Of a stretch of DNA of 64,000 nt, positions 1 through 7,700 are shown piece by piece. A model generated the notes under the pieces. That model had not been told where the DNA came from. It saw nothing but the letters and a program-made list of their open reading frames with translations, and searched no databases. A program made the position numbers and the translations under genes. The stretch spans positions 620,001 to 684,000 of the forward strand of contig CAWAZS010000004.1 of NCBI GenBank assembly GCA_963786625.1, given 5' to 3'. The stretch is from CAIWHR01 sp963786625 (GTDB lineage: Bacteria; Pseudomonadota; Gammaproteobacteria; Burkholderiales; Casimicrobiaceae). Each line of letters starts with the position of its first letter. Within the stretch, counting starts at the first letter, position 1.

Positions 1-37
1 GCCCGCGGGCCCCGTCGTCAGCGGTCTGGAAGCGCGC

Positions 38-388
38 TCAGGCCGAGAAGGACGAGCCGCAACCGCAGGTGGTCTGGGCGTTCGGGTTCTTGATCACGAA
101 CTGCGCGCCTTCGAGACCTTCCTGGTAATCGATCTCGGCACCGACCAGGTACTGATAGCTCATCGGGTCGATCAGCAGCGTGACCCCGTTCTTGACCATC
201 GACGTGTCGTCGTCGTTGACGGCTTCGTCGAAGGTGAAGCCGTACTGGAACCCCGAGCAGCCGCCACCGGTGACGAACACGCGCAGCTTGAGGTCGGGAT
301 TGCCTTCCTCTTCGATGAGCGAGCGCACCTTCTCCGCGGCGTTGTCGGTGAAGATGAGGGGCGCGGGCATTTCGGTCATTGAGTTCAT
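38..388 (-). CDS. erpA: Iron-sulfur cluster insertion protein ErpA
   Basis: A-type Fe-S carrier of 116 residues that hands [4Fe-4S] or [2Fe-2S] clusters to apo-enzymes in the cytoplasm. The three cluster-binding cysteines are visible: Cys44 in GGGCSGFQYG and the C-terminal pair Cys108 and Cys110 in TTCGCGSSF. The start at MNSMTEM was chosen because GAGGAG lies five bases upstream; the frame stays open further upstream but that part has no family similarity. Length is normal for the family. It is the last gene of a leftward run with bactofilin and DUF6776, a neighbourhood common in betaproteobacteria. IscA and SufA are relatives, but the length and the erpA neighbourhood favour ErpA. Confidence 0.95.
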   Translation of the reverse strand: MNSMTEMPAPLIFTDNAAEKVRSLIEEEGNPDLKLRVFVTGGGCSGFQYGFTFDEAVNDDDTSMVKNGVTLLIDPMSYQYLVGAEIDYQEGLEGAQFVIKNPNAQTTCGCGSSFSA

Positions 389-520
389 TGATGCTCCTCG
401 TGTTGCGTGTCGTCGATTATCGGCCGGCCCGCCGCTTGCCGCAACCCCGCCGCCGACAGGGTCGTCGGGATCCCGGCCGGGGAAACCGTCCAAGGCCGCA
501 GCAGTCGTCTGCAGGCAAAG

Positions 521-928
521 CTATTCGGAAGCCGCTCGCTTGATTTCGACCACGGACGCGGTGCCGGGTTCGGCGTGGATGAGCCGACCCTGAACCACCG
601 CGCCGACGTGCATCTCCAGCGTCTTGTAGGTCACATCACCGACGATCCGGGCCTTCGGCTGCAGCTCCAGATAGTCGTTGGCGACCAGCGGGCCGTTCAC
701 GGTGCCATTGATCACCATGTGCGACACGCGGATTTCGCCGTCGATCTTCGCCTGCTCGCTGATCACCAGCGTGCTGGGTTCGCCGTTGGCCGCGACCACG
801 TTGCCCTGGACCCGGCCGTCGATACGCAGCCCCCCGCTAAACGTGACGTCGCCGCTCACGACGGTTCCCGCACCGATCAGGCTGTCGATCCGCTTTTGCG
901 GTGTCGAGCGTTTCCTATGCCCCCACAT
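521..928 (-). CDS. Bactofilin family cytoskeletal protein
   Basis: 135-residue bactofilin (polymer-forming cytoskeletal protein, formerly DUF583). Bactofilins self-assemble without nucleotide into filaments that scaffold cell-wall enzymes or stalk and polar structures. The middle of the protein is a beta-helix type repeat rich in G, V and I (for example GDVTFSGGLRIDGRVQGNVV and the later GDVTYKTLEMHVGAVVQGRL), with short charged tails on both sides. There is no signal peptide or membrane segment. A strong GGAGGA lies three to four bases before the ATG. The gene sits between the DUF6776 membrane protein (10 bases away) and erpA; the close spacing to DUF6776 suggests one transcript. Confidence 0.9.
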   Translation of the reverse strand: MWGHRKRSTPQKRIDSLIGAGTVVSGDVTFSGGLRIDGRVQGNVVAANGEPSTLVISEQAKIDGEIRVSHMVINGTVNGPLVANDYLELQPKARIVGDVTYKTLEMHVGAVVQGRLIHAEPGTASVVEIKRAASE

Positions 929-937
929 GGGTCCTCC

Positions 938-1708
938 TTACGGGATCACAAGATTGCGGGTGGCCCGCGGATTGGGCTGCCCGAACTCGAACACGCGGGC
1001 CGTGACGGCGCGCACCGCGCTGTCCTTGGGGACGCCAAAGGTCCCTTCAAGCCGCTGATAATACTTGAATTTGAGTTTCAGCGCCGCGGCGGTGCCGGGC
1101 TCCTCGTCGGGGAGCGTCAGGATGGTCGGGCGGCTCGCCGCACCGGTTCCCGCGATCGGGTGCACGGTCACCTGCAGCGTGACGTGGCCTTCGAACTCGT
1201 CCTTCGGGCTGCCGCCGCGCACCAGCAGCAGGCTGTAGTGCCAGGCGTCCTCGCGCTCGCGCTCGACGATCAGGCGCTGGATCGACAGTCCGACCTGCTT
1301 GTTGGAGTCCGCAACGAGCTTCTGGAGGAAGGCGAGCTCCTCCTTGATCTGCGAGTTCTCGTTCTGCAGCTCGATCGCCTGCTTGGACAGCGCCGCCTGC
1401 GCGCCCGCCGTGATCACGAGCTCGCTCTCCAGCTGCATGTTCCTGGCGCGAAGCTGCGCGTTCTCGCTGCGCAGCGCGTCATTCCCGGACTCCAGCATTG
1501 CCATCCGGTCCCTGATTTCGCTGCGATCCAGTCCGGAAAAGATCTGCCCGAAGTCGTACCCCCACCACCACATTCCGGTGACGACGGCGAGCACGACGAG
1601 TCCTGCGACCACGCGCCACGGCCAAGGCAGCCGCGAGCGCACGGCCATCCTCGGCGCGTCGATGGAGAAGTGCTGGCGCGCGCGGCGCCACCAGACGGAG
1701 ACGGCCAA
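938..1708 (-). CDS. DUF6776 family membrane coiled-coil protein
   Basis: 256-residue protein of unknown function, matching the DUF6776 family seen beside argC, bactofilin and erpA in betaproteobacteria. It has a short basic cytoplasmic N-terminus, one membrane segment at about residues 32-52 (rich in V, A, L and W), then a coiled coil at about 60-135 with repeating E, N, Q and L heptads. A compact C-terminal domain with alternating beta-strand character follows. The predicted topology (one anchor, long coiled coil, outer domain) resembles cell-wall or cell-division accessory proteins. That role is inference; only family membership and topology are supported. Confidence 0.75.
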   Translation of the reverse strand: MAVSVWWRRARQHFSIDAPRMAVRSRLPWPWRVVAGLVVLAVVTGMWWWGYDFGQIFSGLDRSEIRDRMAMLESGNDALRSENAQLRARNMQLESELVITAGAQAALSKQAIELQNENSQIKEELAFLQKLVADSNKQVGLSIQRLIVEREREDAWHYSLLLVRGGSPKDEFEGHVTLQVTVHPIAGTGAASRPTILTLPDEEPGTAAALKLKFKYYQRLEGTFGVPKDSAVRAVTARVFEFGQPNPRATRNLVIP

Positions 1709-1717
1709 GGCGGAACC

Positions 1718-1834
1718 CTAGGGCAGCACCGGCGTCATGTCGACGAAGGGCTCGCCGGCGTAGCGCTTCTCGCGCAGCGCCTGCAGTTCGCCTCCGGTGT
1801 AACGCGTGCCGCCGACGATGCCGACCTTGATCAT
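1718..1834 (-). pseudogene. argC: argC remnant, 38 codons, N- and C-terminal pieces joined
   Basis: A 38-codon open frame with a good ribosome site (AAGGA before ATG), in the place where full-length argC (N-acetyl-gamma-glutamyl-phosphate reductase, about 340 residues) normally lies between rpsI and the DUF6776 gene. The first residues, MIKVGIVGGT, are the typical ArgC N-terminus with its Rossmann glycines. They run directly into ELQALREKRYAGEPFVD, which matches the region about 90 residues before the C-terminus of betaproteobacterial ArgC, and the frame then ends in TPVLP. The catalytic cysteine region and nearly all of the protein are absent. It cannot be functional. Either an internal deletion between short similar sequences occurred, or the assembly collapsed here. 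Family assignment is from remembered ArgC sequences, not an alignment. Confidence 0.65.
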
Positions 1835-1970
1835 GGCGTCCTTGCTCGCGTTGCGCTCGCTGTTTCGATTGCGCGTTTCGATTCTAGCACCGGGGATTCG
1901 CCGAACTTCCGCGGTGTCTCGGCCGGCGATCCGGCCGCGGTCCGGTGTGCGGCGCGCGCGACCCTCGAAA

Positions 1971-1995
1971 ACACGAAAGCCGCCTCGGAGGCGGC
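1971..1995 (-). terminator. Probable intrinsic terminator downstream of rpsI
   Basis: Perfect 8-base inverted repeat GCCGCCTC/GAGGCGGC at 1979-1995, followed on the minus strand by a T-rich stretch (TTTCGTGTTTT). It lies 26 bases after the rpsI stop codon, so it would end the rplM-rpsI transcript before argC. Confidence 0.65.
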
Positions 1996-2020
1996 CTTCG
2001 CGGAGGATGCGCAGCGGCGA

Positions 2021-2413
2021 TTACCGCTTCGAGAACTGCTTGCGCTTGCGCGCCTTGTGGAGGCCGACCTTCTTGCGTTCCACTTCGCGGGCGTCGCGCG
2101 TCACGAGGCCGGCCTTCGATAGCGTGGGCTTGAGCGCGGCGTCGTAATCGATCAGCGCCCGGGTGATGCCGTGGCGCACCGCGCCGGCCTGGCCGGATTC
2201 GCCGCCGCCCTCGACGTTGATCATGATGTCGAAGGTCGCCTCGTGGTTGGTGAGCTTCAGCGGCTGGCGGATCACCATGCGGCCGGTGTCGCGCGAGAAG
2301 AACTCGTCCGCCGGCTTCTCGTTGACGACGATCTTGCCGGTGCCCTTCTTCAGGAACACGCGGGCGACTGCGCTCTTGCGACGGCCGGTGCCGTAGTAGT
2401 AGTTGCCGATCAT
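2021..2413 (-). CDS. rpsI: 30S ribosomal protein S9
   Basis: Complete 130-residue S9 of the small ribosomal subunit. The family pattern YYGTGRRKSAVARVFLKKG lies near the N-terminus, and the strongly basic tail ends in QFSKR; the terminal SKR reaches the P-site tRNA. The start at MIGNYYYG was chosen to give the normal family length. The gene begins 5 bases after the rplM stop, the universal L13-S9 operon order, and a hairpin terminator follows. An upstream open extension has no S9 similarity. Confidence 0.97.
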   Translation of the reverse strand: MIGNYYYGTGRRKSAVARVFLKKGTGKIVVNEKPADEFFSRDTGRMVIRQPLKLTNHEATFDIMINVEGGGESGQAGAVRHGITRALIDYDAALKPTLSKAGLVTRDAREVERKKVGLHKARKRKQFSKR

Positions 2414-2418
2414 GAGGT

Positions 2419-2847
2419 TCAGATGTCCAGGTTCTTGGGTTGCTGCGCCGCGTGCGGGTGCGCCTCGCCCGCGTAGCACTTGAGCTTCTTGAGCATCTTG
2501 TAGCCGAGCGGTCCCTTGGGGAGCATCCCCTTCACCGCCTTTTCGAGGACCCGGCCGGGAAAGCGCTGCTGCATCTTCGAGAAATTGGTCGTCGAGATGC
2601 CGCCCGGATAGCCGCTGTGCCGGTGGTAGACCTTGTCCTCGGCCTTGTTGCCGGTGACGCGGATCTTTTCGACGTTGGTGACGACGATGAAATCGCCGGT
2701 GTCCATGTGCGGCGTGAAGATCGGCTTGTGCTTGCCGCGCAGGCGCAGCGCGATCTGGCTGGCAAGGCGGCCAAGCACCTTGTCCGTGGCGTCCACCACG
2801 AACCAGTCCCGCTTGATGTCTTGCGGCTTGGCGGAGTAGGTTTTCAT
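2419..2847 (-). CDS. rplM: 50S ribosomal protein L13
   Basis: Complete 142-residue L13 of the large subunit. It begins MKTYSAKPQDIKRDW and contains the conserved VDATDKVLGRLASQIALRL and the GPLGYKMLKKLKCYAG region near the end. The start gives the expected length; the longer open frame upstream is non-homologous. It is first in the rplM-rpsI operon. A plausible sigma-70 promoter lies about 40-70 bases upstream, leaving a short leader of about 30 bases, and no L13-leader structure is obvious. Confidence 0.97.
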   Translation of the reverse strand: MKTYSAKPQDIKRDWFVVDATDKVLGRLASQIALRLRGKHKPIFTPHMDTGDFIVVTNVEKIRVTGNKAEDKVYHRHSGYPGGISTTNFSKMQQRFPGRVLEKAVKGMLPKGPLGYKMLKKLKCYAGEAHPHAAQQPKNLDI

Positions 2848-2885
2848 CGGGATTTCCGGCTCGAGTCGATTCAGCAAAGTCTTAA

Positions 2886-2915
2886 ATCTTAATTCATTTT
2901 CACCAATGTGGTCAA
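2886..2915 (-). promoter_or_regulatory. Likely sigma-70 promoter of rplM-rpsI
   Basis: On the minus strand: TTGACC (-35, 2910-2915), an 18-base spacer that is unusually AT-rich for this genome, and TAAGAT (-10, 2886-2891). Predicted start is near 2879. It is the best promoter-like element upstream of the ribosomal protein operon. Confidence 0.5.
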
Positions 2916-3078
2916 GGCGTGGCGCGCCCCGCTCTGCGGATGGTTCGCCCGGCGCCACGCCGCTCGGCCGTGTGCCGAAGCATTCCCGATCCCTTCCGCC
3001 CCGCCCGTCGATCGGGGTGTGGACGGCGCGGGCGCGCCCCGGCACGGACCGAATCGACCGCCGGGGCCGGCGAACGGC

Positions 3079-3110
3079 AAAAAAAGCGCAGCCCTGTGAG
3101 GGCCGCGCTT
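3079..3110 (-). terminator. Strong intrinsic terminator, minus strand only
   Basis: Arms at 3084-3095 and 3099-3110 pair over 12 bases with one mismatch. The minus strand continues into seven T. The plus strand lacks a T tract after the hairpin, so it works leftward only. Confidence 0.75.
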
Positions 3111-3245
3111 CAAGGATTCCGCCCTAGGAGGAGAAGGGTGGAAGTATCCGTCGGGAGCGAGGGGGTCACGTTCTCCCCCGGCGGGCGCTTATGATGTTGG
3201 CATATCACCTTGCGGTGCGCAAGAGCCATGTGTCGGAACGTCCGA
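3079..3245 (-). ncRNA. Candidate small RNA ending in a strong terminator
   Basis: A textbook intrinsic terminator lies on the minus strand at 3079-3110 (12-base stem with one mismatch, GTG/CAC loop, then seven T). There is no minus-strand gene between it and the plus-strand OsmC gene. Upstream on the same strand is a TTGACG box (3274-3279) with a weak -10 (GATACA, 3249-3254, 19-base spacer), which would give a transcript of about 165 bases. The predicted RNA has a C-rich unpaired stretch, UUCUCCUCCU, complementary to Shine-Dalgarno sequences, a trait of several regulatory sRNAs. It does not resemble 6S, 4.5S or tmRNA as I know them. The terminator is clear; the RNA itself is inference. Confidence 0.35.
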
Positions 3246-3388
3246 CCGTGTATCGGAAACGCCGCGCGACGGGCGTCAAGGCAGCACAGCGACGGTAGTC
3301 AGTAAGCGCTCACACAGGACGTGCGTTGCGCTTGTTCGGGACGCGATTGGGCGACAATGGCCGCCTATTCGGCGATCGCGGGGCACGC

Positions 3389-3829
3389 ATGAAGGTCAGG
3401 GCGAAATGGGCGGAGGGCATGAGCTTCGTCGGCGAATCCCAAAGCGGCCACGCAATCGTGATCGACGGGGCTCCGGATCACGGCGGCCGCAACCGCGGCA
3501 TGCGCCCGATGGAGCTGGTGCTGCTCGGGACCGCCGCGTGCACGGCGTTCGATGTCGTGCTGATCCTGAAGAAGGCGCGCCAGCCGATCGCCGACTGCGC
3601 CGTCGACGCCGAAGCCGACCGGGCCGCGACCGAGCCCAAGGTCTTCACCCGGATCCATCTCAAGTACACGGTCGCCGGCCGGGGACTCAACCCGGCCCAG
3701 GTCGAGCGGGCGGTCAAGCTCTCCAAGGAGAAGTACTGCTCGGCGACGGCGATGCTGGCCAGGACCGCCGAGGTGACGTTCGAGATCGCGATCGTCGACG
3801 CCGACCGGGTGCCGCTGCCGGCCGGGTGA
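3389..3829 (+). CDS. OsmC/Ohr family peroxiredoxin-like protein
   Basis: 146-residue OsmC-family protein. These are thiol-dependent hydroperoxide-reducing proteins of the cytoplasm that often work with lipoylated partners. The two redox cysteines are in place: Cys51 in GTAACTAFDVV and Cys117 in KEKYCSATAML. The start MKVRAKW gives the usual OsmC beginning; the frame is open 21 codons further upstream. It stands alone between a non-coding block and the convergent dehydrogenase gene. The subfamily (YhfA/OsmC-like rather than Ohr) is suggested by the sequence around Cys51. The physiological substrate is unknown. Confidence 0.88.
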   Translation: MKVRAKWAEGMSFVGESQSGHAIVIDGAPDHGGRNRGMRPMELVLLGTAACTAFDVVLILKKARQPIADCAVDAEADRAATEPKVFTRIHLKYTVAGRGLNPAQVERAVKLSKEKYCSATAMLARTAEVTFEIAIVDADRVPLPAG

Positions 3830-3887
3830 TCGTCGAAGCGTGTCCCGGCCGCGGGGAGGGCGAACCCGAATGCGATACCGGGGCAAC

Positions 3888-3907
3888 CCGCGCCGCCGTC
3901 GGCGCGG
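3888..3907. terminator. GC-rich hairpin between convergent genes
   Basis: CCGCGCCG/CGGCGCGG with a four-base loop, between the ends of the OsmC gene and the oppositely oriented dehydrogenase. There is no T tract on either side, so termination activity is uncertain. Confidence 0.3.
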
Positions 3908-3918
3908 CGGGCGCTCGC

Positions 3919-4806
3919 CTACTTCGCGTCGCGCAGCACGCGAATGAGGCTCGACGAATCCCAGCGGCCGCCGCCCTGCGCCTGCACCCGCGCGTAGAAC
4001 TGATCGACGAGCGCGGTCACCGGGAGCGCCGCGCCCTTCGTGCGCGCCTCGGCCAGGCACAGCGCGAGATCCTTGCGCATCCAGTCGACGGCGAAGCCGA
4101 AATCGAACTTGTCGGCGAGCATCGTGCGGCCGCGATTTTCCATCTGCCACGACTGCGCGGCGCCCTTGCTGATCACGTCGAGCGCGCGCTCGACGTCGAG
4201 GCCCGACTTCTCGGCGAAGCTGATGCCCTCGGCGAGCGCCTGCACGAGCCCGGCGATGCAGATCTGGTTGAACATCTTGGTGAGCTGCCCGCTGCCGGGC
4301 CCGCCCATCAGCGTCACCGCGCGGGCGTAATGCGCAAGCACGGCCTCGGCGCGCGCAAACACGTCCGCGTCGCCGCCGACCATGATCGTCAGCTTGCCAT
4401 TCTCGGCGCCCGCCTGGCCGCCCGAGACCGGCGCATCGAGGAAGCCGACCTGCTTCGCCTTGGCGGCAGCATGAATCTCCCGCGCGATCTGTGCCGACGC
4501 CGTCGTGTGGTCGACGAGGATCGAGCCCGCGCGTATCGCGGCGAGCGCGCCGTCGGGGCCGAGGACGACGGCGCGCACATCGTCGTCGTTGCCGACGCAC
4601 ATCATCACGATGTCGGCGCCGGCTGCGGCCGCGGCGGGCGTCGGCGCGCTTGCGCCGCCGTGCGCCTCGGTCCAGCGCTGCGCCTTCGCCGGGTTGCGGT
4701 TGTAGACGGTGACGTGGTGGCCGGCGCGGGCGAGATGCCCGGCCATCGGGTAGCCCATCACGCCGAGGCCGAGAAAGGCGAGTTTCCTTGCTTTGGAGTT
4801 TTCCAT
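3919..4806 (-). CDS. NAD(P)-dependent beta-hydroxyacid dehydrogenase (GarR/MmsB-like)
   Basis: 295-residue member of the 3-hydroxyisobutyrate / 2-hydroxy-3-oxopropionate reductase family. The Rossmann motif GLGVMGYPMAG is at residues 13-23, the substrate-binding DAPVSGG at 124-130, and the catalytic lysine Lys177 in GSGQLTKMFNQ. The start MENSKARK was chosen because the Rossmann strand follows directly; its ribosome site is weak. The gene follows argH on the same strand after 74 bases. The family reduces small semialdehydes or oxidises 3-hydroxyacids. The exact substrate (tartronate semialdehyde, 3-hydroxyisobutyrate, or succinic or glyoxylic semialdehyde) cannot be read from the sequence. 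Confidence 0.85.
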   Translation of the reverse strand: MENSKARKLAFLGLGVMGYPMAGHLARAGHHVTVYNRNPAKAQRWTEAHGGASAPTPAAAAAGADIVMMCVGNDDDVRAVVLGPDGALAAIRAGSILVDHTTASAQIAREIHAAAKAKQVGFLDAPVSGGQAGAENGKLTIMVGGDADVFARAEAVLAHYARAVTLMGGPGSGQLTKMFNQICIAGLVQALAEGISFAEKSGLDVERALDVISKGAAQSWQMENRGRTMLADKFDFGFAVDWMRKDLALCLAEARTKGAALPVTALVDQFYARVQAQGGGRWDSSSLIRVLRDAK

Positions 4807-4879
4807 GGGAGTCGAGTCGATGACGGGGTGATGGACTGCCAGACGGCCGCCGCGCATGCGGCCGGCCGCTGGCCCTGGG

Positions 4880-6340
4880 TTAAGGCTGCGGGGGCCGGGG
4901 ATTCGCGGGAGCAGCCGGTTCGGCGGCTTCGGCCATGAGCGCTGCGCGCGCGGCGGTGGCGGCGGCGCGCACCTGCGCGGGCGCCGTTCCGCCGGGGTGG
5001 TTGCGGCTCGCGACCGAGCCCTCGAGCGTGAGCACGGCGAAGACGTCTTCGCCGATGACCGAGGCGAATGCCTGGAGCTCGGCGAGCGTGAGGTCGGCGA
5101 GCTCGCGGGCGTTCTGCTCGGCGTGGCGCACGGTGCGCGCGACCGCCTCGTGCGCGTCGCGGAACGGCACGCCCTTCCTGACCAGGTAGTCGGCGAGATC
5201 GGTGGCCGTCGCGTGGCCCTCCGCTGCGGCGTCGCGCATCCGGGCGGCATTCACCGTGATCCCCGTGGCGACGATGTCGGACAGGATCGCGAGCGTGTCG
5301 GCGAGGGTGTCGACGGTGTCGAACAGCGGCTCCTTGTCCTCCTGGTTGTCGCGGTTGTAGGCGAGCGGCTGGCCCTTCATCAGCGTGAGGAGGGCAACCA
5401 GGTGCCCGTTCACGCGCCCCGTCTTGCCGCGGGCGAGCTCCGCCACGTCGGGATTCTTCTTCTGCGGCATGATCGACGAGCCGGTGCAGTAACGGTCCGC
5501 CAGCGCGACGAAGGCAAAGCGCGGATTCATCCACCACACGAGCTCCTCGGCAAACCGCGACACGTGGATCATCGCGAGCGCGGCGGCAGCCGTGAATTCG
5601 ATGGCGAAATCGCGGTCGGACACCGCGTCGAGCGAGTTCGTGCAGAGTCCGTCGAAACCGAGCTCGCGTGCCACGCGCGCACGGTCGATCGGAAAGCCGG
5701 TGCCGGCGAGCGCGGCGCTCCCCAGCGGCAGCCGGTTGACCCGCCCGCGGCAGTCGCGCAGCCGCGCGGCATCGCGCGCGAACATGGCCTCGTAGGCGAG
5801 CAGGTGGTGCCCGAAGACGACGGGCTGTGCGACCTGCAGGTGCGTGTACCCCGGCATGATCGTGTCGGCGTGCCGCTCGGCGAGGTCGATGAAGGCGCGC
5901 CGCAGTCCGGCGAGCTCGTCGACCAGGGCATCGATGGCGCCGCGCAGCCAGAGGCGCAGGTCCGTGGCGACCTGGTCGTTGCGCGAACGGCCGGTGTGCA
6001 GCCGCTTGCCGGCGTCCCCGACGAGGGCCGTGAGGCGTCTCTCGACATTGAAGTGGACATCCTCGAGGTCCCGCGACCAGGGGAACTCGCCCCGCGCGAT
6101 CTCGCCGCGAATCGTCCCCAGCCCGCGCTCGATGGCTGCCAGATCGTCGCTCGTCAGGACGCCTGTCGCCGCGAGCATCCGCGCGTGCGCGAGCGAGCCG
6201 GCGATGTCGGCATCGGCCAGGCGCCGGTCGAAATCCACCGACGCCGTGTATCGCTTGACGCGCTCGGCCACGGGCTCGCCGAAACGGCCGGACCATCCGG
6301 CTGCGGCAGGGGCGTCAACGGGCGGCTTCGCGTCGGCCAT
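4880..6340 (-). CDS. argH: Argininosuccinate lyase
   Basis: 486-residue homotetrameric lyase that splits argininosuccinate into arginine and fumarate, the last step of arginine synthesis. Fumarase-superfamily signatures are intact: the loop GSSIMPQKKNPD at about residues 285-296 with the catalytic serine, TGRSRNDQVATDLRLW near residue 110, and GYTHLQVAQP. The chosen start MADAKPPVDA fits the family length; a much longer open frame upstream is non-homologous. It is divergent from the LytS/LytTR pair, with 150 bases between them, an arrangement typical of betaproteobacteria. In those genomes hemC usually follows the regulator pair; here a PfkB kinase does. Confidence 0.95.
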   Translation of the reverse strand: MADAKPPVDAPAAAGWSGRFGEPVAERVKRYTASVDFDRRLADADIAGSLAHARMLAATGVLTSDDLAAIERGLGTIRGEIARGEFPWSRDLEDVHFNVERRLTALVGDAGKRLHTGRSRNDQVATDLRLWLRGAIDALVDELAGLRRAFIDLAERHADTIMPGYTHLQVAQPVVFGHHLLAYEAMFARDAARLRDCRGRVNRLPLGSAALAGTGFPIDRARVARELGFDGLCTNSLDAVSDRDFAIEFTAAAALAMIHVSRFAEELVWWMNPRFAFVALADRYCTGSSIMPQKKNPDVAELARGKTGRVNGHLVALLTLMKGQPLAYNRDNQEDKEPLFDTVDTLADTLAILSDIVATGITVNAARMRDAAAEGHATATDLADYLVRKGVPFRDAHEAVARTVRHAEQNARELADLTLAELQAFASVIGEDVFAVLTLEGSVASRNHPGGTAPAQVRAAATAARAALMAEAAEPAAPANPRPPQP

Positions 6341-6490
6341 GGCGAACGGTTCGATTGCTCGGCGGGTCAGGAACGCAGCGGCGCCCAAGAACCTCGAGAC
6401 CGGGGGATACTGCGTCCGCGGTCCGGGGTCGTATCCGGTTGAACTTGCCTCGCCCGCAGGGGTTGCCGACAATAGCTGCCGAAACCGTCG

Positions 6491-7700
6491 ATGCCGCGGC
6501 ATGGCCCGTTGCAGTCCCGGGCACAATGCTTGCATGCCGGTTTCGCTATCCGCTCGATTATAAGGCAAAACACCATCGCTCTCGAACTCCCGGACTTTCG
6601 CAACCTCGGCACGATCCTGCGCGTCGTGCTCGCCGTGAACGCGATGACGGCGGTCGCCGCGCTCGTGCGCGAGCCGCAGTTCGACCACTGGGCCGCGCAA
6701 TGGCTGGAAATGTCGGCGACCGTCGAGCCGCATCTGATCCTCGAGCTCGCCGTCCTGTACGCGATCGCGCCCTGGCTTGCGCGCCAGTCGCCGTCGATGG
6801 GCGTGCTGGCGATCGTGGCGCTGACGGTCGGCGTCGGGATCGGCGTGCAGATGCTCGTCGCCAGCCAGGCTGCGCAACCCCCCCTCGCGTTGCTGCGGCA
6901 CCTCGCTGCTCGCGCTGGGCGTCTGCGCGGTGCTGATCGCGTACTTCAGCCTTCGGGCGAGGGCGCTCTCGCCGGCCATTGCCGAGTCGCGGCTGCAGGC
7001 CCTGCAGGCGCGCATACGCCCGCACTTCCTGTTCAACAGCATCAATGCCGTGCTGTCGCTGATCCGCTCCGACCCGAAGCAGGCCGAGACGGCGCTCGTC
7101 GACATGGCCGACCTGTTTCGCGTGCTGATGCGGGACAACCGGGAACTGGTGCCGCTGGCCGACGAGATCGAGCTTTGCCGGCAGTATCTCGCGCTCGAGA
7201 AGCTTCGCCTCACCGACCGCCTGAACGTCGAGTGGCACCTGAAGAGCATGCCCGGCGACGCGCTGGTCCCGCCGCTCGTCCTGCAGCCGCTGCTGGAGAA
7301 CGCCGTCTACCACGGCATCGAGCCGTCGAGCGCGGCCGGAGTCGTGTCGATCAACATCTTCTACAAGGGCGGCGAGGTCCATGCGATCCTGCGCAACCCC
7401 TACCGGGCCGACGGCGGCCGGCATCACGCGGGAAACAAGATGGCACTGGCGAACATCCGGGAGCGCCTCAGGTTGCATTTCGATGCCGAGGGCGCGCTGG
7501 AGTCGCGCGTGCGCGATGCCATCTACGAAGTCCACATCCGGATGCCGTACCGCTCGACCGGGTCGGCGGCCAAGGCGACGGGCGCGACAGGCGCGAGCGA
7601 GCGGACGACGGCCGGCAGCGGCCCGTTGGCGGGTGGGGCGCCGGCGCGTCCGGACGGACCGGCGCTCGTCGACGGCAACCACGGGAGCCCGCGTGTCTGA
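6491..7700 (+). CDS. LytS/AlgZ-type sensor histidine kinase, frame disrupted
   Basis: Membrane histidine kinase of the His_kinase (LytS/AlgZ) family, partner of the LytTR regulator that overlaps it. The N-terminal half (LPDFRNLGTILRVVLAVNAM, then hydrophobic segments) is in one frame. The catalytic half continues one base over, with the phosphoacceptor motif RPHFLFNSINAVLSLI and the ATP-binding LQPLLENAVYHGIEP. The shift lies at 6878-6900, which contains a run of seven C at 6878-6884, and looks like one surplus base. The conserved protein starts near 6590; no ATG fits well, so the start given is only the first ATG in frame. After the ATPase domain comes an A/G/T-rich tail of about 50 residues. 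Probably an intact gene with a consensus error. Confidence 0.75.

Noticed and set aside
3197..3213. Sigma-54-like promoter TTGGCATATCACCTTGC upstream of the OsmC gene
   Set aside because: The GG and GC pairs are 11 bases apart instead of the strict 10, and it lies about 175 bases from the gene.
6341..7249. N-terminal extension of argH by about 300 codons
   Set aside because: The extension is antisense to the LytS gene and unrelated to ArgH; the family start is at 6340.
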